From contig NC_089490.1 in NCBI RefSeq assembly GCF_036850765.1, positions 128,306,522 through 128,370,521 of the forward strand: a stretch of 64,000 nucleotides of DNA, written 5' to 3'. The stretch is from Saccopteryx bilineata (lineage: Eukaryota > Chordata > Mammalia > Chiroptera > Emballonuridae). Below the pieces are notes generated by a model. It was not told the origin of the DNA. It ran no database searches and saw only the letters and a program-made list of their open reading frames with translations. Below, piece after piece: positions 11,908 through 23,510 of this stretch; the stretch's first letter is position 1; every line of letters begins with the position of its first letter. The position numbers and the translations under genes were made by a program.

Positions 11908-12044
11908 GGCCTGACCTGTGGTGGCGCAGTGGATAAATCGTCGACCTGGAAATGCTGAGGTCATCGGTTCGAAACCCTGGGCTTGCCTGGTCAAGGCACA
12001 TATGGGAGTTGATGCTTCTAGCTCCTCCCCCTTCTCTCTCTCTG

Positions 12045-12083
<39 letters not shown>

Positions 12084-12111
12084 TCCTCTCTAAAAAAATG
12101 AATAAATAAAT
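11908..12111 (+). mobile_element. Bat SINE type B (GGCCTGACCTGTGGTGGCGC head)
   Basis: This is a short 204-bp tRNA-derived SINE with head, GGTCAAGGCACATATGGGAG body, long CT tract and AATAAATAAA tail. It is bounded by a perfect 15-bp target duplication AAAATAGTTACTATT (11893-11907 and 12112-12126), so it is a young, cleanly defined insertion. Confidence 0.95.
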
Positions 12112-12419
12112 AAAATAGTTACTATTAAGCCTCCTGCACATTCTGGGCAGGCTATGGAGACACAAGAGAGGCACTGAGTCCAGGGAGGGTGTCTGCGATG
12201 CCTTCCCGTGGGACCTTTGAGCAAAGGCTTGACGTCAGAGGAAGCTGACCAGGAGGGAGAAGTGTGTTTCAGGCTAAGACAGCAGTAAGAGCTATGGGCG
12301 TGAGACACCGTTGTGTGGAATGGTGGTGATGATAACAGCCAGTATTGTTGGAGCATCAGGGGTGCTTTGGAGCTCAGAGGAGCGGTGACCACTTTGAGGG
12401 CCCAGGGAGGACACAATCA

Positions 12420-12620
12420 GAGCATTTCACTACTTTGCAGAAAGTCTTTCAGTGGCTTCCCTTGGACTATGGGGTAAAGTCTAGAAGATTCCTTGGAACA
12501 TCAAACAAGATCCTTTGCACCTGTTGCCTGCTTCCTCTGATTCAGCCCTTGCACACCACCTTCTCTCCATATCCCCAGCTCACTCCCATCCCCAGCAAAC
12601 TGGCCCCAGTTCCATGAACC
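12420..12620 (+). repeat. L2-like LINE fragment
   Basis: Text such as GCTTCCCTTGGACTATGGGG, TAAAGTCTAGAAGATTCCTTG and the CTCTGATTCAGCCC series resembles the 3' part of the ancient LINE L2. It is recognised by pattern only. Confidence 0.6.
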
Positions 12621-13134
12621 TGCTGAGTGCTGTGCGTGTCTGTGCTGGACAGTGCAGACACGGAACATTTCCACCACAGCATGCCATTCTATCGGACAAG
12701 GCTGATCCGCAAAGAGGGCACCTGAGACGGGCCAGGAGGCTGCAGATTCCTGTACGCTGTGACGTGCTTCAGGACGGAGTAGGGGCCAGCGTAGGTCATA
12801 GCTCCAGAGCTCTGGACCTGGAGACCGGAGACCTGGTTTCTGGTCTGGGTTCTGCTGCTCACCAGCTTTGTAGTTTAGAGCCAAATAGTTGACCTCTCTG
12901 AACCTCAGTGGTTTATAAAATTAAAATTAGGTTGTACAAGCCACCTGGATGATTGCTGTTTTGTTTTTGTTTTTTAATTTAAATTTTGTTTTTCAGTTTA
13001 GTTCATCAAATGTTTTCAAACCATTGTCAACCCCCTTGCCATGTGAAGTTCCCGGCCAGCAGCATGCTGGGAGGCTGGGCAGTGTGGGCATTCTATAATA
13101 AGGCAGGCCTCTGCAGCCAGGCAGAGGTGAGTGC
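12621..13134. other. Intergenic, nothing firm
   Basis: Unique-looking sequence, with a MIR-like scrap near 12840-12930 (ACCTCTCTGAACCTCAGTGG) and a T-rich stretch near 12955-13010. No gene is seen. Confidence 0.5.
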
Positions 13135-13330
13135 AGGCTAATTGCTTTTCCTGCCTCCGTAGCACTTAGCCCAATTTGTAATTATTTGTTGTTGGTTGTT
13201 GACTTGTCCTGCATCCCCCGGGAAGCCTTGTGAACACAGGGACTACGTGGTGCTTTTGTTGCCTCAGTATCCTGGCACAGTCCCTGCCACACAGTAGGCG
13301 CTTGATGACCATTGCTTTCTGGAATGAGTA
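13135..13330 (+). repeat. L2 LINE 3' end
   Basis: It matches the general L2 3' pattern: GTAGCACTTAGCCCAATTTG, AACACAGGGACTACGTGGTG, then CCTGGCACAGTCCCTGCCAC and an AGTAGGCGCTTGATGACC terminus. Confidence 0.75.
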
Positions 13331-14289
13331 AAAGGTCACCCTTCTTCACAGGGCACTTGTTCTACTGTGTTGTGACATGGGATACAACATCAAGAGCCTC
13401 AGATGGTACAGGCGGGCAGAACCCAGGTGGGCTGGAGGAAAGTCAGGCTGGGGAGTCAGCCCCACCTCTGGAGGCTGGCTCTGTGCCTGCCCTGCAGGAC
13501 CTGGGTGCTAACCTGCCCGGCTGCGCTGGGCTGACGAGGACGAGCCTGTGGTCGACATCAGGTCCTCTGTCTAAGGTGTGGCACATACCACCACCACCAA
13601 CTCCCAGAGGCCTGGTATCTTGTTCCTTCAGTTCCCACTCAGCATTGGGTGGGAACTCTGGCTGAGAAGATCGATGGTCCTTCCTGAAAAAGAAAGAGGC
13701 AGAAGGAAGCCTCCTTAAGCTGCAGAAGGCCCATTATGCAAGGTTTGCTCAGGCATGCATTTGGGGCAGGACAGGGAACAAACCATAAGCCCCCAGGTCC
13801 TTCTCCTTAGATGTATGACCTGTGGGTAAAGCACGTGGGGGATGGTCTCCTTGATCCAGATGCAGGCGAGGCCCAGCTGCCCGAGGAACCCCAGGCCGTG
13901 CCAGGGTATGTGGGTACTGGGTTCACTGCAGTGGCATTTTGACTTGGTTGCCAGGCCTGCTTCTGGGTGGAGAGGAGCAGGAAGAATTGCACAAAGGGAA
14001 ACTGGTAGGAGGGCCCACTTCCTCTGGTAGCTCCCTGCCTCCCAGGCAGGACAAGGGGCAGCACGGGCCTCTTGGTTCCCAGATTACCTGAACCTTCTCA
14101 TTTACTTCCTTCCCCAGCAGGAAATGCCAGGTCCCAGCAACAGAAGTTTCAGTGGCTTCCTACCACTTCCCATTCCACCCACTGTGCCTGGCTGCTCGAC
14201 TCAAAAGGAAGGTTCTACCAACAGCCCTCATTTCTCAGCCCCGAGACAAACACTCAGTGTTTTCCCTTCCCCCCACATGCACCACCCTC

Positions 14290-14500
14290 CTGTCTGCATC
14301 TGAGCCTTCCTGTAGGCCACTTAGCAGACTCTGCCTGCTCCCCCTCTGCAGGAATGTTTCCCAAATAGTTCCTCCTCACCTTTCCTTTGAGCGGGAGAGC
14401 TCTTAAAAGCAGCCTTCAGGATGGCAGGGACTTTGTTTTGCTCACTGCTCTGCCACCACGGGCACAGGGTAGGTGCACAGGAAATTGTAGTTGAATTGAT
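14290..14500 (+). repeat. L2 LINE 3' fragment
   Basis: The sequence GATGGCAGGGACTTTGTTTT followed by GGCACAGGGTAGGTGCACAG has the layout of an L2 3' end. It runs directly into the 44-bp tandem duplication at 14492. Confidence 0.6.
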
Positions 14501-14572
14501 GCGTGGTGTGCTCTCTATTATTTACCGTTCGGTTCTGAATTGATGCGTGGTGTGCTCTCTATTATTTACCGT
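14492..14572 (+). repeat. 44-bp tandem duplication
   Basis: The 37-nt segment starting TGAATTGATGCGTGGTG at 14492 recurs without mismatch at 14536. The copies are 44 nt apart, separated by TCGGTTC. Identical copies imply a recent event. Confidence 0.9.
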
Positions 14573-14893
14573 GGCTCCCATAGTCAACGTCTCTTCCTTC
14601 TACTGCCCTACTCCACCAGAAAGGGTCTAGGGACTGCTTTCCCCTCCACCCCCAGGCCTGGAATCCTGGTCACTGGAGGAACTGGCCAATCTTGCATATC
14701 CTGCCATTCGTGCCTTCATTCAGGAAATGCTTTCTGCATCTGATCCTGGGCGCCGAGCTGTGGGGCAAATACCAGGATAAATGAGGCAAGATGGTGGCTG
14801 GGTGCTCTCCCAACATGCCAGGGTCCCTCTGCCCCCCAGTACAGTGCTTTCTGAACTCTGGGATTTCTTTCCACCCAACCTCTGTCTCTGGCC

Positions 14894-15009
14894 CTGCTGC
14901 CCCTGATCCCAGTCCCTCAGCCTTCCGTTCCTGGCGCTGCACACAGCTCTCCTGCTGCCCCTGATCCCAGCCCCTCAGCCTCCCGTTCCTGGCGCTGCAC
15001 ACAGCTCTC
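14894..15009 (+). repeat. 58-bp tandem duplication
   Basis: Two head-to-tail 58-nt copies begin CTGCTGCCCCTGATCCCAG at 14894 and 14952. They differ at only two C/T positions. Confidence 0.9.
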
Positions 15010-16838
15010 CAGCAGCTGCCCCTTGGGGCTGCTTCCAGTGAGGAACTACGAGGGACTGGGAGGCTGGGGTGGCTGACAAAGGCAGGAGGAGGGCGTGGTA
15101 GGGCATCTGGAGATTCTTATTTGTAAACCCGAGCCGCTCCCTATGCTTCTGCCGCTGCCTTTATCTGCCCTGATAATAGACCGAAACCATATTCTGCTCC
15201 TTGTTGAACCATCAGTGCCTGGCCTCTGGGTGCCTGCCAGGATGGCAGCAGCCCAGGGTGGTGCTGGGCACTGTGCCAGCTGACAGAAGCCAGTCAGCAC
15301 TGGGGAGCTGCAGTCAGGTGGGCAGCCCCCAGCCCCCAGACCAACCCCCACACAGGAAGGTCCCACTCATCCAGGGGTCCTCATGAGGCGAGGCCCAGCT
15401 ACCTGGGGAGCCCTAGGCCGGGGTTCCCATGGCTCTTAGGATGGCTCTTGGGAACTAAAACTTGAGCTATGGTGGCTTACGCTTCATCCACCTTTGTATC
15501 CCCAATACCGAGCGTGGTGTCTGGCATACAGATGCAGTTCAGTGGTGGAACTTCATGCATTCAGCTCCCATTTATTGGGACCTACCATGTGCAGGTGCCT
15601 GTGTCCTCCCCCCATCCTCCCCATCTCCTTCCTCCAGCACCTGTTGGGGTTCTGGTGCCGCGAGATGTGGGGAGTCTCCAAGGAAGCCATGAGAGGTGAA
15701 TCTGGGTCCAGCCCTGTTTGCTGTGTTTTAGGAAGAAAAGGAGGAGGAAATCCTTCCATGTGTCCTCATTACCCAAATCAGTACCCAGGCTTATAAAAAG
15801 TGCTCACATAAGTGACCTGATTTTATCTCCCCAATGCTATTCAACAGGCTGGGCACCCTGCACCTCCATTTTTTTAAGAGGCATTGGATTTACATCTGGC
15901 TCTTTTACCTCCAAATGCAGCCCCCAGGCCAGGCTTCCTCATATGGATTTGAGCCTTAGCCAATAGTTAAGATCTGAGCCTTTGGAAGAAGCTGGGAGGA
16001 GCTCGGAGCTGGGAGATGAGAGAAGAGTGGGGTTGGGATGAACCAGGGAGACATAGGGATGGTGGGTGGGGTGAGGAGCAGGGGGAGCAGTCCCAGGGCT
16101 GGGCTCCTGGCCGGGCACTGGAGAGAGCAGGACTGGCCAGTGGAAATCTGACAACCTCACCTTCACTCTGAGGTGCCATTGTTGCCTGAGTGGGCAAACA
16201 GTGTTGGGTGAGACTGGGGACTAATGAATGTTTTCCAGAGGGCGATTCCTCTATGTGGGGTTTATCTTCCTGGGTCATTGCTCAGCAGTCTGCATTTAGC
16301 AAGGTAATTGCAGCCTGGTTTGGGGCTTCTGCCAGCCAGCTGGGCCCGGGGGCCTGCAAACAAGGCAGCAGTGAGGGAAAGGAAGAGAGGAAGAAGCAGG
16401 AGCAGCATGCCCTGGCTCCACCCCCTGCAGGTGTGTGTGCCCATAGCCAGGCAGGTGACACCCCTCAGGACAGGGCCTCACTGCTGCCCAGATCCAAGGA
16501 CCCTCACAGACACCCCCTCCCAGTCCTTACTTACTTCAACTGTCAGCCCCTGCCCAAGCCCACAGAGACCACCGCCGCCGCAGTCCCTGACCCACCCTTC
16601 CCCTGCTGCACGGGGCTCCTCCTTTGTTCTCAGGAAGCCGAAAAGGGAGGGATTGGTACTCTCGATCCAGGATACTCCTGCGCCCCACCCTACCTCCTGT
16701 TCCCTGTAAGGCACAGTGCTCCATGTTCCGGCGGTTTTCTAAATCCCCATGACCACCTGTGTGGTAAGAGTTATTTCTAATGTACAGTGGAAGATGCTGA
16801 GACTCTGGGAGGTTAAACGACTTGTCCAAGTGGACCCA
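15010..16838. other. Intergenic; minor old repeats
   Basis: No gene is recognised. Possible L2 3' scrap at 15480-15560 (TTTGTATCCCCAATACCGAG) and a minus-strand MIR scrap at 16770-16830 (GATGCTGAGACTCTGGGAGG). The rest is unique-looking. Confidence 0.5.
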
Positions 16839-17250
16839 GTGTGGTAAGCAGAATAACGAACCTTTCCAAACGTCCATGTCCTAATCCTCAGAATCTGTGA
16901 ATATGTTAACCTTACATGGCAAAAGGGACTTTGCCAATGTGATTAAGTTAGAGATCTTGATATAGGGAGGTTATCCTGAATTATCTGGGTGGGTCCAATG
17001 TAATCACAAGGGTCCTTCAAATGTGGAAGAGAGTGCAGAAGAGTGATGTGATGTGAGGACGTCTCAACTGACCACTACTGGCTTTGGAGACGGAAGGTGA
17101 GCCAAGGAAAATGGGTGGCTTCTAGAAGCTGGAAAAGGCAGGGAAATTGCCTTTCTCTACTCCCGTCAGAAAGATTTTGCCCAATGAAACTGTGTTGTTT
17201 TAAACCACAGAGTTCATGGTGATTTGTTATAGCAGCAGCTGGAAACTAAC
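16839..17250 (+). mobile_element. MLT1-type LTR (ERVL-MaLR relic)
   Basis: It follows the MLT1 pattern along its length: TGGTAAGCAGAATAACG at the start, ATGTCCTAATCCTCAGAATC, ACATGGCAAAAGGGACTTTG, TGGGTCCAATGTAATCACAA, and TAGCAGCAGCTGGAAACTAA at the end. It is an old mammalian LTR with no internal coding region. Its 3' edge abuts the LTR-like repeat at 17259. Confidence 0.85.
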
Positions 17251-17258
17251 GCACCTAG

Positions 17259-17816
17259 TGTAAGGCCAGTGGTCGCCGCCGTCGTGGCCATGCAGGTTCT
17301 CATTGAGTTCAGACAGATGGCAAAGAAACTGTGGAGCCAAAAAATGGTGGGCCATTCCTTTATTAAAGTCTCACAGCAGCTGATGAGCAAACACACAGGG
17401 AAACACTTCCCTCTCATTCAGGAGCTCCCAAAGCCCTGACACATTCTCCGATTCCACAACCAGGAGAATCTTCTCCGGTTCCTCCTAGAATCAAAGGCCC
17501 CACCAGTCTCAGCAAAACTTGCAAAAAGCCCCTCAGCTCTGGTTCCCCATCTGCACACCTTCTCTCTCTCTGCAAAACTGGCTTCTTCAGCACTCTGCAT
17601 TCTCTCTGCTCTCCCTGCAAAACTGGCCGGGGCCCACAACAACCCCTCCTCCAGCAAACATTGGCAAAACAATGACCCCTCCCAAGCAGGAATGCAAGCC
17701 ACAATTTGCAATCAACTGCCCTGCTCTGAGGACGACACGTGGCTACCCGGCACCATTTTTTAACAATAAAAGTGAGCAAACTCAAAAAACACAAATTTTA
17801 CAAACTCATTTGCCCA
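17259..17816 (-). mobile_element. LTR-like repeat, copy A
   Basis: It shares order and sequence with two other copies in this window (43209-47159 and 53947-54715), including TGTAAGGCCAGT at the left edge, GGCCATGCAGGTTCTCATTG, TTAAAGTC (an AATAAA-type signal on the minus strand) and TGCCCA at the right edge. The termini read TG...CA and are flanked by identical 8-bp sequences GCACCTAG (17251-17258, 17817-17824). It has no coding potential and is probably a solo LTR of an endogenous retrovirus family. Confidence 0.65.
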
Positions 17817-17824
17817 GCACCTAG

Positions 17825-18419
17825 CTAGCTGCAGAAGTAGGATCTACACCCAGGACTGAGCCTCTGGTCTGTTTCTTCCACCCTCCCCGTCTGATGACTA
17901 TGCTCTGTCCACCACCTAGGCTGCCTCTCTTCCGCCCACATTTTCTGAACTGAAAGTTGAGGTTGTGAGGGAAGATTAAAAATTGGAACAGAGGCTACAT
18001 TTCACTTTCATCCTCTGATCTCTGCCTCCCCTTCCGGTCTTTGCCCTACTGCGGGGGGGGGGGCTGCTTAAGAGTTCTTAGAAACATGCTTCCAACAGCC
18101 CGTTTCTTGGGGGAGTGTCAGTGGAGAGTAGAGCCTGTGTAGCCATTTGGGCTGAGGGTGCGGAAGGGGCTAAAGTATTAAAACCAACAGCCTGCCTGCT
18201 TCTGCACTTTGCCTGGATTCTCTTGCTTAGGAGCTGGGTCTTTGAAGCAGAGAGTGGGTGAAATGGGAGGGGGCGTCTGAGTCTTTCTGCTCTGAGGCCC
18301 TTGCCAGTCTGGGTGTCTCAATGCAGGTTAAACATCTGTGTATCTGGGAACCTGGCTGTGGATGGATCCAGGGGCCTTGCTCCCCTGGAGTGTGGGGTGT
18401 CTTTGGGCAGTGTGTCTGT
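17825..18419. other. Intergenic, nothing recognised
   Basis: There is a G run near 18052-18063. No gene or repeat family is recognised. Confidence 0.5.
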
Positions 18420-18910
18420 TCAGTCTCTGTGTCTGTGAGTGTGTGAATGTATCTACTCACACACCTGTGTGAGTGTGTGAGTTTGTGAGTGGACTTACTC
18501 ACGCCCCGGTGTTTGTGCACATGTAAGAATGTCTATCACATCCCGTGTGTGTGAATAACCATGACTGGACTGTGTGAGTGTATGAACACATATCTCTGTG
18601 TCTCTGTGTGAATGAGTATGTCTACTTGCCATCAGGGTGAGTGTTCCAACATACCTCCCTGCGAACGTGTAAGTGTGAACATATGCCTACTCATGCTGCT
18701 GTATGTGAGTGTGAACATGTTCGCTTATACCTGTGTTTGTGAAGAAGTGAGCATGTAAGTATACAATCATGCCCACTGATGTTCCATGTGTTTTTGTGTA
18801 CAAGTATATGTCTACTCACACTTCTGCTTGTGAGTGTGTATACATGCAGTGTGTGAGTGTGTGTCTACTTTCCTGCTGTGTAGGTAAACTTGTGAGTGCG
18901 AGTGTGTGCT
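18420..18910. repeat. Degenerate GTGTGAGTG-rich repeat
   Basis: About 490 bp of interrupted TG-rich text: GTGTGAGTGT, GTGTGAATG and TCTACTCACAC motifs recur at irregular spacing. It looks like a decayed minisatellite or TG microsatellite expansion. Confidence 0.8.
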
Positions 18911-19767
18911 CTGCCAGCCTGCGGGGGTGAGCGGCGGCTCCCCACACCTGCCCGCATTGCCTCACCCCTGTGACACAGCCACTAATGACTGTTTGCCATT
19001 GTCTGTGTGGCGGTGGCATCACCTGCACTAATGACAGTCTCCCCTGTCTAATGACCTGGCTTCTGCTCCATCATTTAGAAGCACAGGAGCACTTGGGGCC
19101 TGTGGCCAGAGAGATGATGACCAGCTCAACACATTTCCCGCTGGGGTGCCGGTGGGGATGGGAAGAAGCATAAATCCCACCCTCCCCCACAGCCCTCCAG
19201 GTGCTGGGCTGGGAATTTCAGCTGGCTGATGGCATTCCTGGGCGGGAGCCCTGGCTCGGGCCCTGCCCTCTGTCTCTGGTGTGGCTGCGTGGCTGCTACC
19301 TGAGCTGCTCTGGTCTGGGGCCACGGCTGGGGGACAAGAGCAGAGCGTCTGGGCAGCCCAGCAGTTCAGAGTCCAGGACAGGCAACCCTGTGTGGAGCCC
19401 TGCCACTGAAGACTCATTGGCTGACCCCATAAACATATCTTTTATTATTGAAATGAAGTTATAATCTCCTCTGGACTCAGAAGGTGTTGCTGGGGAGAAG
19501 CTGCTGGCCCTCTCTGTGGGTCCGCAGCAATTTGTTCAGTCTCTCATAGCTTTGAACCTGTTCCATCCCACTGGTGTTTCCCACGCAGCCTGCTTCAGGA
19601 GGGACTCACTAAAGGTTTTCTGAGTTAAGAAAAGCACCCCGAAACTAGATGTGTGACCTTGAAGTGACTTGCAGTGTCCTGCTCTGCAAACTGGGGATGC
19701 AACAGTGCTTGCTTCAGGCTGATTACATATACCAACTCCAGTCTTTACCATCCTCTTCAAGTGATTC
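18911..19767. other. Intergenic, mostly unique; MIR scrap
   Basis: No gene is recognised. A MIR-like scrap may lie near 19645-19760 (GTGTGACCTTGAAGTGACTT, then GCAAACTGGGGATGCAACAG). Confidence 0.5.
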
Positions 19768-20109
19768 TTTGTTTCTTTTTCTTTGGGGGGGGGGAGAGGA
19801 TGGGAGAGAGATGAGAAGCATCAACTCATAGTTGTGGCACTTTAGTTATTCATCGACTGCTTCTCATATGTGTCTTGATGGGGGTGGGGGATAACTCCAG
19901 CTGAGCCAGTGACCTCCTTGCTCAAGCCAGTGACCTTCAAGCCATGACCTTTGGGCTCAAACCAGCGACCATGGGATCATGTTGATGATCCCACGCTTAA
20001 GCCAGTGACCCAATAAGCCTGTGCTCAAGCCAGTAACCTCAGGATTTCAAACCTGGGACCTTAGTGTCCCAGGTTGACACTCTATCCACTGAGGCACCAC
20101 CAGTCAGGC
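19768..20109 (-). mobile_element. Bat SINE type C
   Basis: Minus-strand copy ending in CACCACCAGTCAGG. Flanks TCAAGTGATTCT (left) and TCAAGTGGTTTTCT (right) form a slightly decayed target duplication. A G run interrupts the tail. It is diverged compared with other copies. Confidence 0.85.
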
Positions 20110-20250
20110 TCAAGTGGTTTTCTTATTGTGCCCATTTTACAGATAGGAAAATCAAGGTCCAGGGCACTTAAGTACATCCATACAATTAGCAAGTATGAGA
20201 GCTGAGGTTCAACCCCAGGTCCATCTCTCCCTACATCCTACTGTAACCTC
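20110..20250 (-). repeat. MIR SINE fragment
   Basis: Reverse-complement MIR with CCCATTTTACAGATAGGAAA and GAGCTGAGGTTCAACCCCAG. The adjacent SINE was inserted beside or into it. Confidence 0.75.
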
Positions 20251-22619
20251 TGAGGAAAAGATCAAGTGTGTTGGTGGAGACACAGCATTGACACAGTCTG
20301 GTTCTGGAAGCTGGGGAGAGGGAACCTGGTCTCAGAAGGGTTTGCAGTGCTCCAAAGGAAGAAGCTTCCCTTGAAGAGATGTTTACCTCTTCTAGCTACT
20401 CCCCAGAGACTCCTGCCCTGATATTCCTTATCTGGGGCCTCCCTGGCAGTCAAGGCAAGAACCAGAACACGAGGAGAAGCTTGCTTATTGTTGGGAGTTT
20501 CTTTAGTTGCTTGATTATCGAGAGGAAAAAAAAAATCGCAGGAAAAGAGATGTGACTTAGATTTCAGTCTTCCTCGGCACTCCTTAAAAGAAGGGACTAA
20601 TTCTCCAGCAACATGGGTTTTAATTAACACTGGGGACTCTCACACAAGTGATGACCATGGGAGATGTGGCTTTATGAGGACATTTGCAAAACAGCATATA
20701 AATTAAGACACTGGAATATTGGGAAAACTTGGATCTAAGCACCGAGGGGACGCGGGATAAGCGTTTCTAAGAGCTGGGTGGGGTTGGCTGGGGAAGGCTT
20801 TCTGGAACGGGGGGGGGGGGTATGAACTGGCTTGGGGAAGGACAGGTTTCCTTGGGGCGGGGGCAGGCAGGGGAGCAGCAGGCACCTAGCATCCCAGTGG
20901 CTGCATTCCTGAGCCATGTCCCGGAGCCCTGGCTCAGTGACCTGGTGCCCTGGGAATTTGCCCTGCCTCCTGGGTGGGGATTGTCCAGCCACTCGTCTGC
21001 CTAACCCTCTTGGTGCCATTCGGTAATGACATGGAAATGTGGTGTGACCTTGAGTCAGGTCCTCTCCAGGGAGTTTGGCCCAGTTTGGCCTGTGATCCAT
21101 CTGGATGTCTTCTCTGAGGGGTGGCTGGGGAAAGAGATGAGGGAGAAGTGTGGGGTGGAGCTCTGGGGAAGTGGTTGGAGATTTAGAGAGATGGAGGGGA
21201 ATGATGAAAAGGTCTGTTGCCTCCCTTGAAGGGGGTCCGGGTGCCTGATAGGGTGGACGGTGGGCCTACAGTGACTGGGCTGCCTCGGGGCTAAGCCTGG
21301 GTTTGGGGCAGTGGAGGGAAAGCTCAGATACTCAGAGCTCCTGAGCGGGAAGGGCCCTCAGTCTACTCACTTCCTTCCGAAAGGGACCTGGAGGGCTAGG
21401 AGTAAGGAGGGGGATGGAGTCTATGTGATCAGATGAGAATGAGATGAGGAGGAACAGGAGCACCTGAGGGGTGACCCTCTAGACCTGGGATGAGGGCTTC
21501 GCCTTGCGTCAGGGGGCTAGCCCTGGGGTCCAGCAGGGCTTCCGACAGAGCTCCACAGCACCTGGATGTGGATGACTCTCCACCCTCGGGAGCACGAGAG
21601 CAGAGGCCCAGGGCTCCCACCAGGTCTCTTGGGCTGCATTCTAGGAACTGCAGCCTGTCCAGCGAGGGCTGGGTGGTGGGCTCTCTTTCCCCTCACCACA
21701 GACTTCGTGTGTTTGCTGAGGAGTATCTGGGAAAGGCATCCTGGGGTGGCCTGGGGAAGGAGGGGCTAAGGATCAATGCACGGGGGAACTTTGGGCTGGG
21801 GTTGACTCTTGGTCAGTCCCCACCTCTAGCGATGCCCCGAAGCTGTCTCAAATAAGGATGGAGGCATCTATTTGGGGATTCATAGTCATTTTTAACTGGC
21901 ATTTAAATGCATGCCTCAAGCAGCCTCAGTTATGAGAGTACTGACCATTCATCTCCTGTCCAGCAAACTCTCCATGCTTTAAAACAACAGCATCATTCAG
22001 GGCTGGTGGTTTGGAGCATAGAGACAATGATCCTTGGGGAAGAAGTGGGAACTTCTCCTACCCTCATTCATTGTCCTTTGGGGAGAGGGGGGATGTGGGG
22101 GGGGGCTATTGGGCAGCATGAAGGGTCATGGAAGCAGAACACTAGATGGTGGGTCACTAGTCAAAGGCCATATGTGGAGGCCAGAGGCACCTCAAATCTG
22201 AGCCCTGTGGGGATGGCTCTGATGTTACCCCACACATCTTGTCCTTGGGCTCTGTGCCCAGGCCTTGCTGTCAACACCTGCTCTATGTACCAGCGCCTGG
22301 CAAGCACAGCCATGAGATCATGGGGTGGGGTAAGTTGGCCAGTCTCGATTTCTGCTGGAGCTGCAGCAGGTGCATGGCAGAGCTCTGGGCCCGGCGCCTC
22401 TGTAATCTCCTTCTTGGCCCCTTCCAGGGAGGCGGCTTCTCTAACCAGCCAGTGTGGTCTCATCCACATCAGTCCCCAGACTCCAACAAAGGTGGAACCC
22501 TGGCTTGTGTCATGGAATGAAGGCTTGAGATTAGACTTCAAGAAGGACTTCCTACTCAAGAGATGGGATGGTGGGATAAGGGAAGAGGAAGTTAAAATTA
22601 AGGACACGTGCTAATAATA
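20251..22619. other. Intergenic, nothing recognised
   Basis: Unique-looking GC-moderate sequence with a G run at 20810-20820 and another near 22090-22106. Long open frames (for example 21907-22614, plus) have no recognisable domain and no start context or homology that I can support. Confidence 0.5.
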
Positions 22620-22790
22620 AGCTCCTCGTTGAGGCTTATTTCGTGTCCTGTGCTGTGCTAAAGTTCTTTGCAAGCAGTTCCGGTGAAATCTTCACCATGA
22701 CCTTGTGGAGAATGGCAATGCAGGCTAAGGTTTCACAGCCAGTAAGCAGGGAAGCTGGCAGTAGCACCCAAGTCTCCAGCTCTGGTGTGA
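22620..22790 (-). repeat. MIR SINE fragment
   Basis: Reverse-complement MIR body: GTCCTGTGCTGTGCTAAAGT, CTTCACCATGACCTTGTGGA and TTTCACAGCCAGTAAGCAGG. Confidence 0.65.
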
Positions 22791-23135
22791 ATCTTGAGGT
22801 CCAAGGAGGTGGGCCACTGGAGGGCCATGCAGGCTCCCAGTGCGTCCTCACTTCTTCATTGAGCGTTCAGGGAGGAACAGGACAGGGTGCTTGAGGGCAA
22901 GAGTTGGAGGTTAAACAGGCAGGAATGATAAGAGGTGAGTTCATGTTCCAGAAGGTGAAGTCAGTCACACAGAAGTGGGTGGGCTTGTTTCTGTTTGGCA
23001 CATCTTGAGTCAGAAAGGAAGCAAATGTGTCAGAACTGTAGCAAAATGGAGCAAGGTGAGATAGCAAGGCCTTCTGACTTCCCAGGCTGTGTGTCATAGT
23101 CACATGAAGAGAATGTTCTCTTGAGAAGGAGAGGA
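22791..23135. other. Intergenic, nothing recognised
   Basis: No gene or repeat family is recognised. Confidence 0.5.
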
Positions 23136-23510
23136 GGCCCTGGCTGGTTGGCTCAGTGGTAGAGCATTGACCCAGTGTGTGGATGTCCAGGGTTTGATTC
23201 CTGGTCAGAGCACACAGGAGAAGCCCCCATCTGCTTCTCTAACCCTCTCCCCCTCACTTATCTCTCTCTCTCTCTCTTCCTCTCCTGCAGCCATGGCTCG
23301 ATTGCAGTGAGTTGGCTATGGTCGCTGAGGATGGCTCCATGGCCTCTGCCTCAAGTGTTAAGAAGAGCTTGGTTGCTGAGCAACACACAGATGATCAGAG
23401 CATCGCCTCCTAGTGGGCTTGCTGGATAGATCCCAGTCAGAGTGCAGGTGGGAGTCTGTCTCTCCTGCCTCCTCTCCTCTCGCTGAAAGAGAAAGAGAGA
23501 GGGGGGGGGA
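23136..23510 (+). mobile_element. Bat SINE type A, diverged
   Basis: Head GGCCCTGGCTGGTTGGCTCA with GGTAGAGCATTG and a GGTTTGATTCCTGG B-box-like motif, then CACAGGAGAAGCCCCCATCT and the CT-rich body. Many substitutions relative to the other type A copies mark it as one of the oldest. Confidence 0.85.

Noticed and set aside
11587..12174. 195-residue minus-strand open frame
   Set aside because: It includes the antisense of a type B SINE with its (GA)n tract giving an ERERERER-type peptide; not a gene.
17414..17794. Minus-strand 126-residue frame as a retroviral protein remnant
   Set aside because: It lies wholly within the LTR-like repeat and has no Gag, Pol or Env motifs.
21907..22614. 235-residue plus-strand open frame
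   Set aside because: No domain, no family resemblance, and an overlapping open frame on the other strand; GC-rich mammalian DNA produces such frames by chance.
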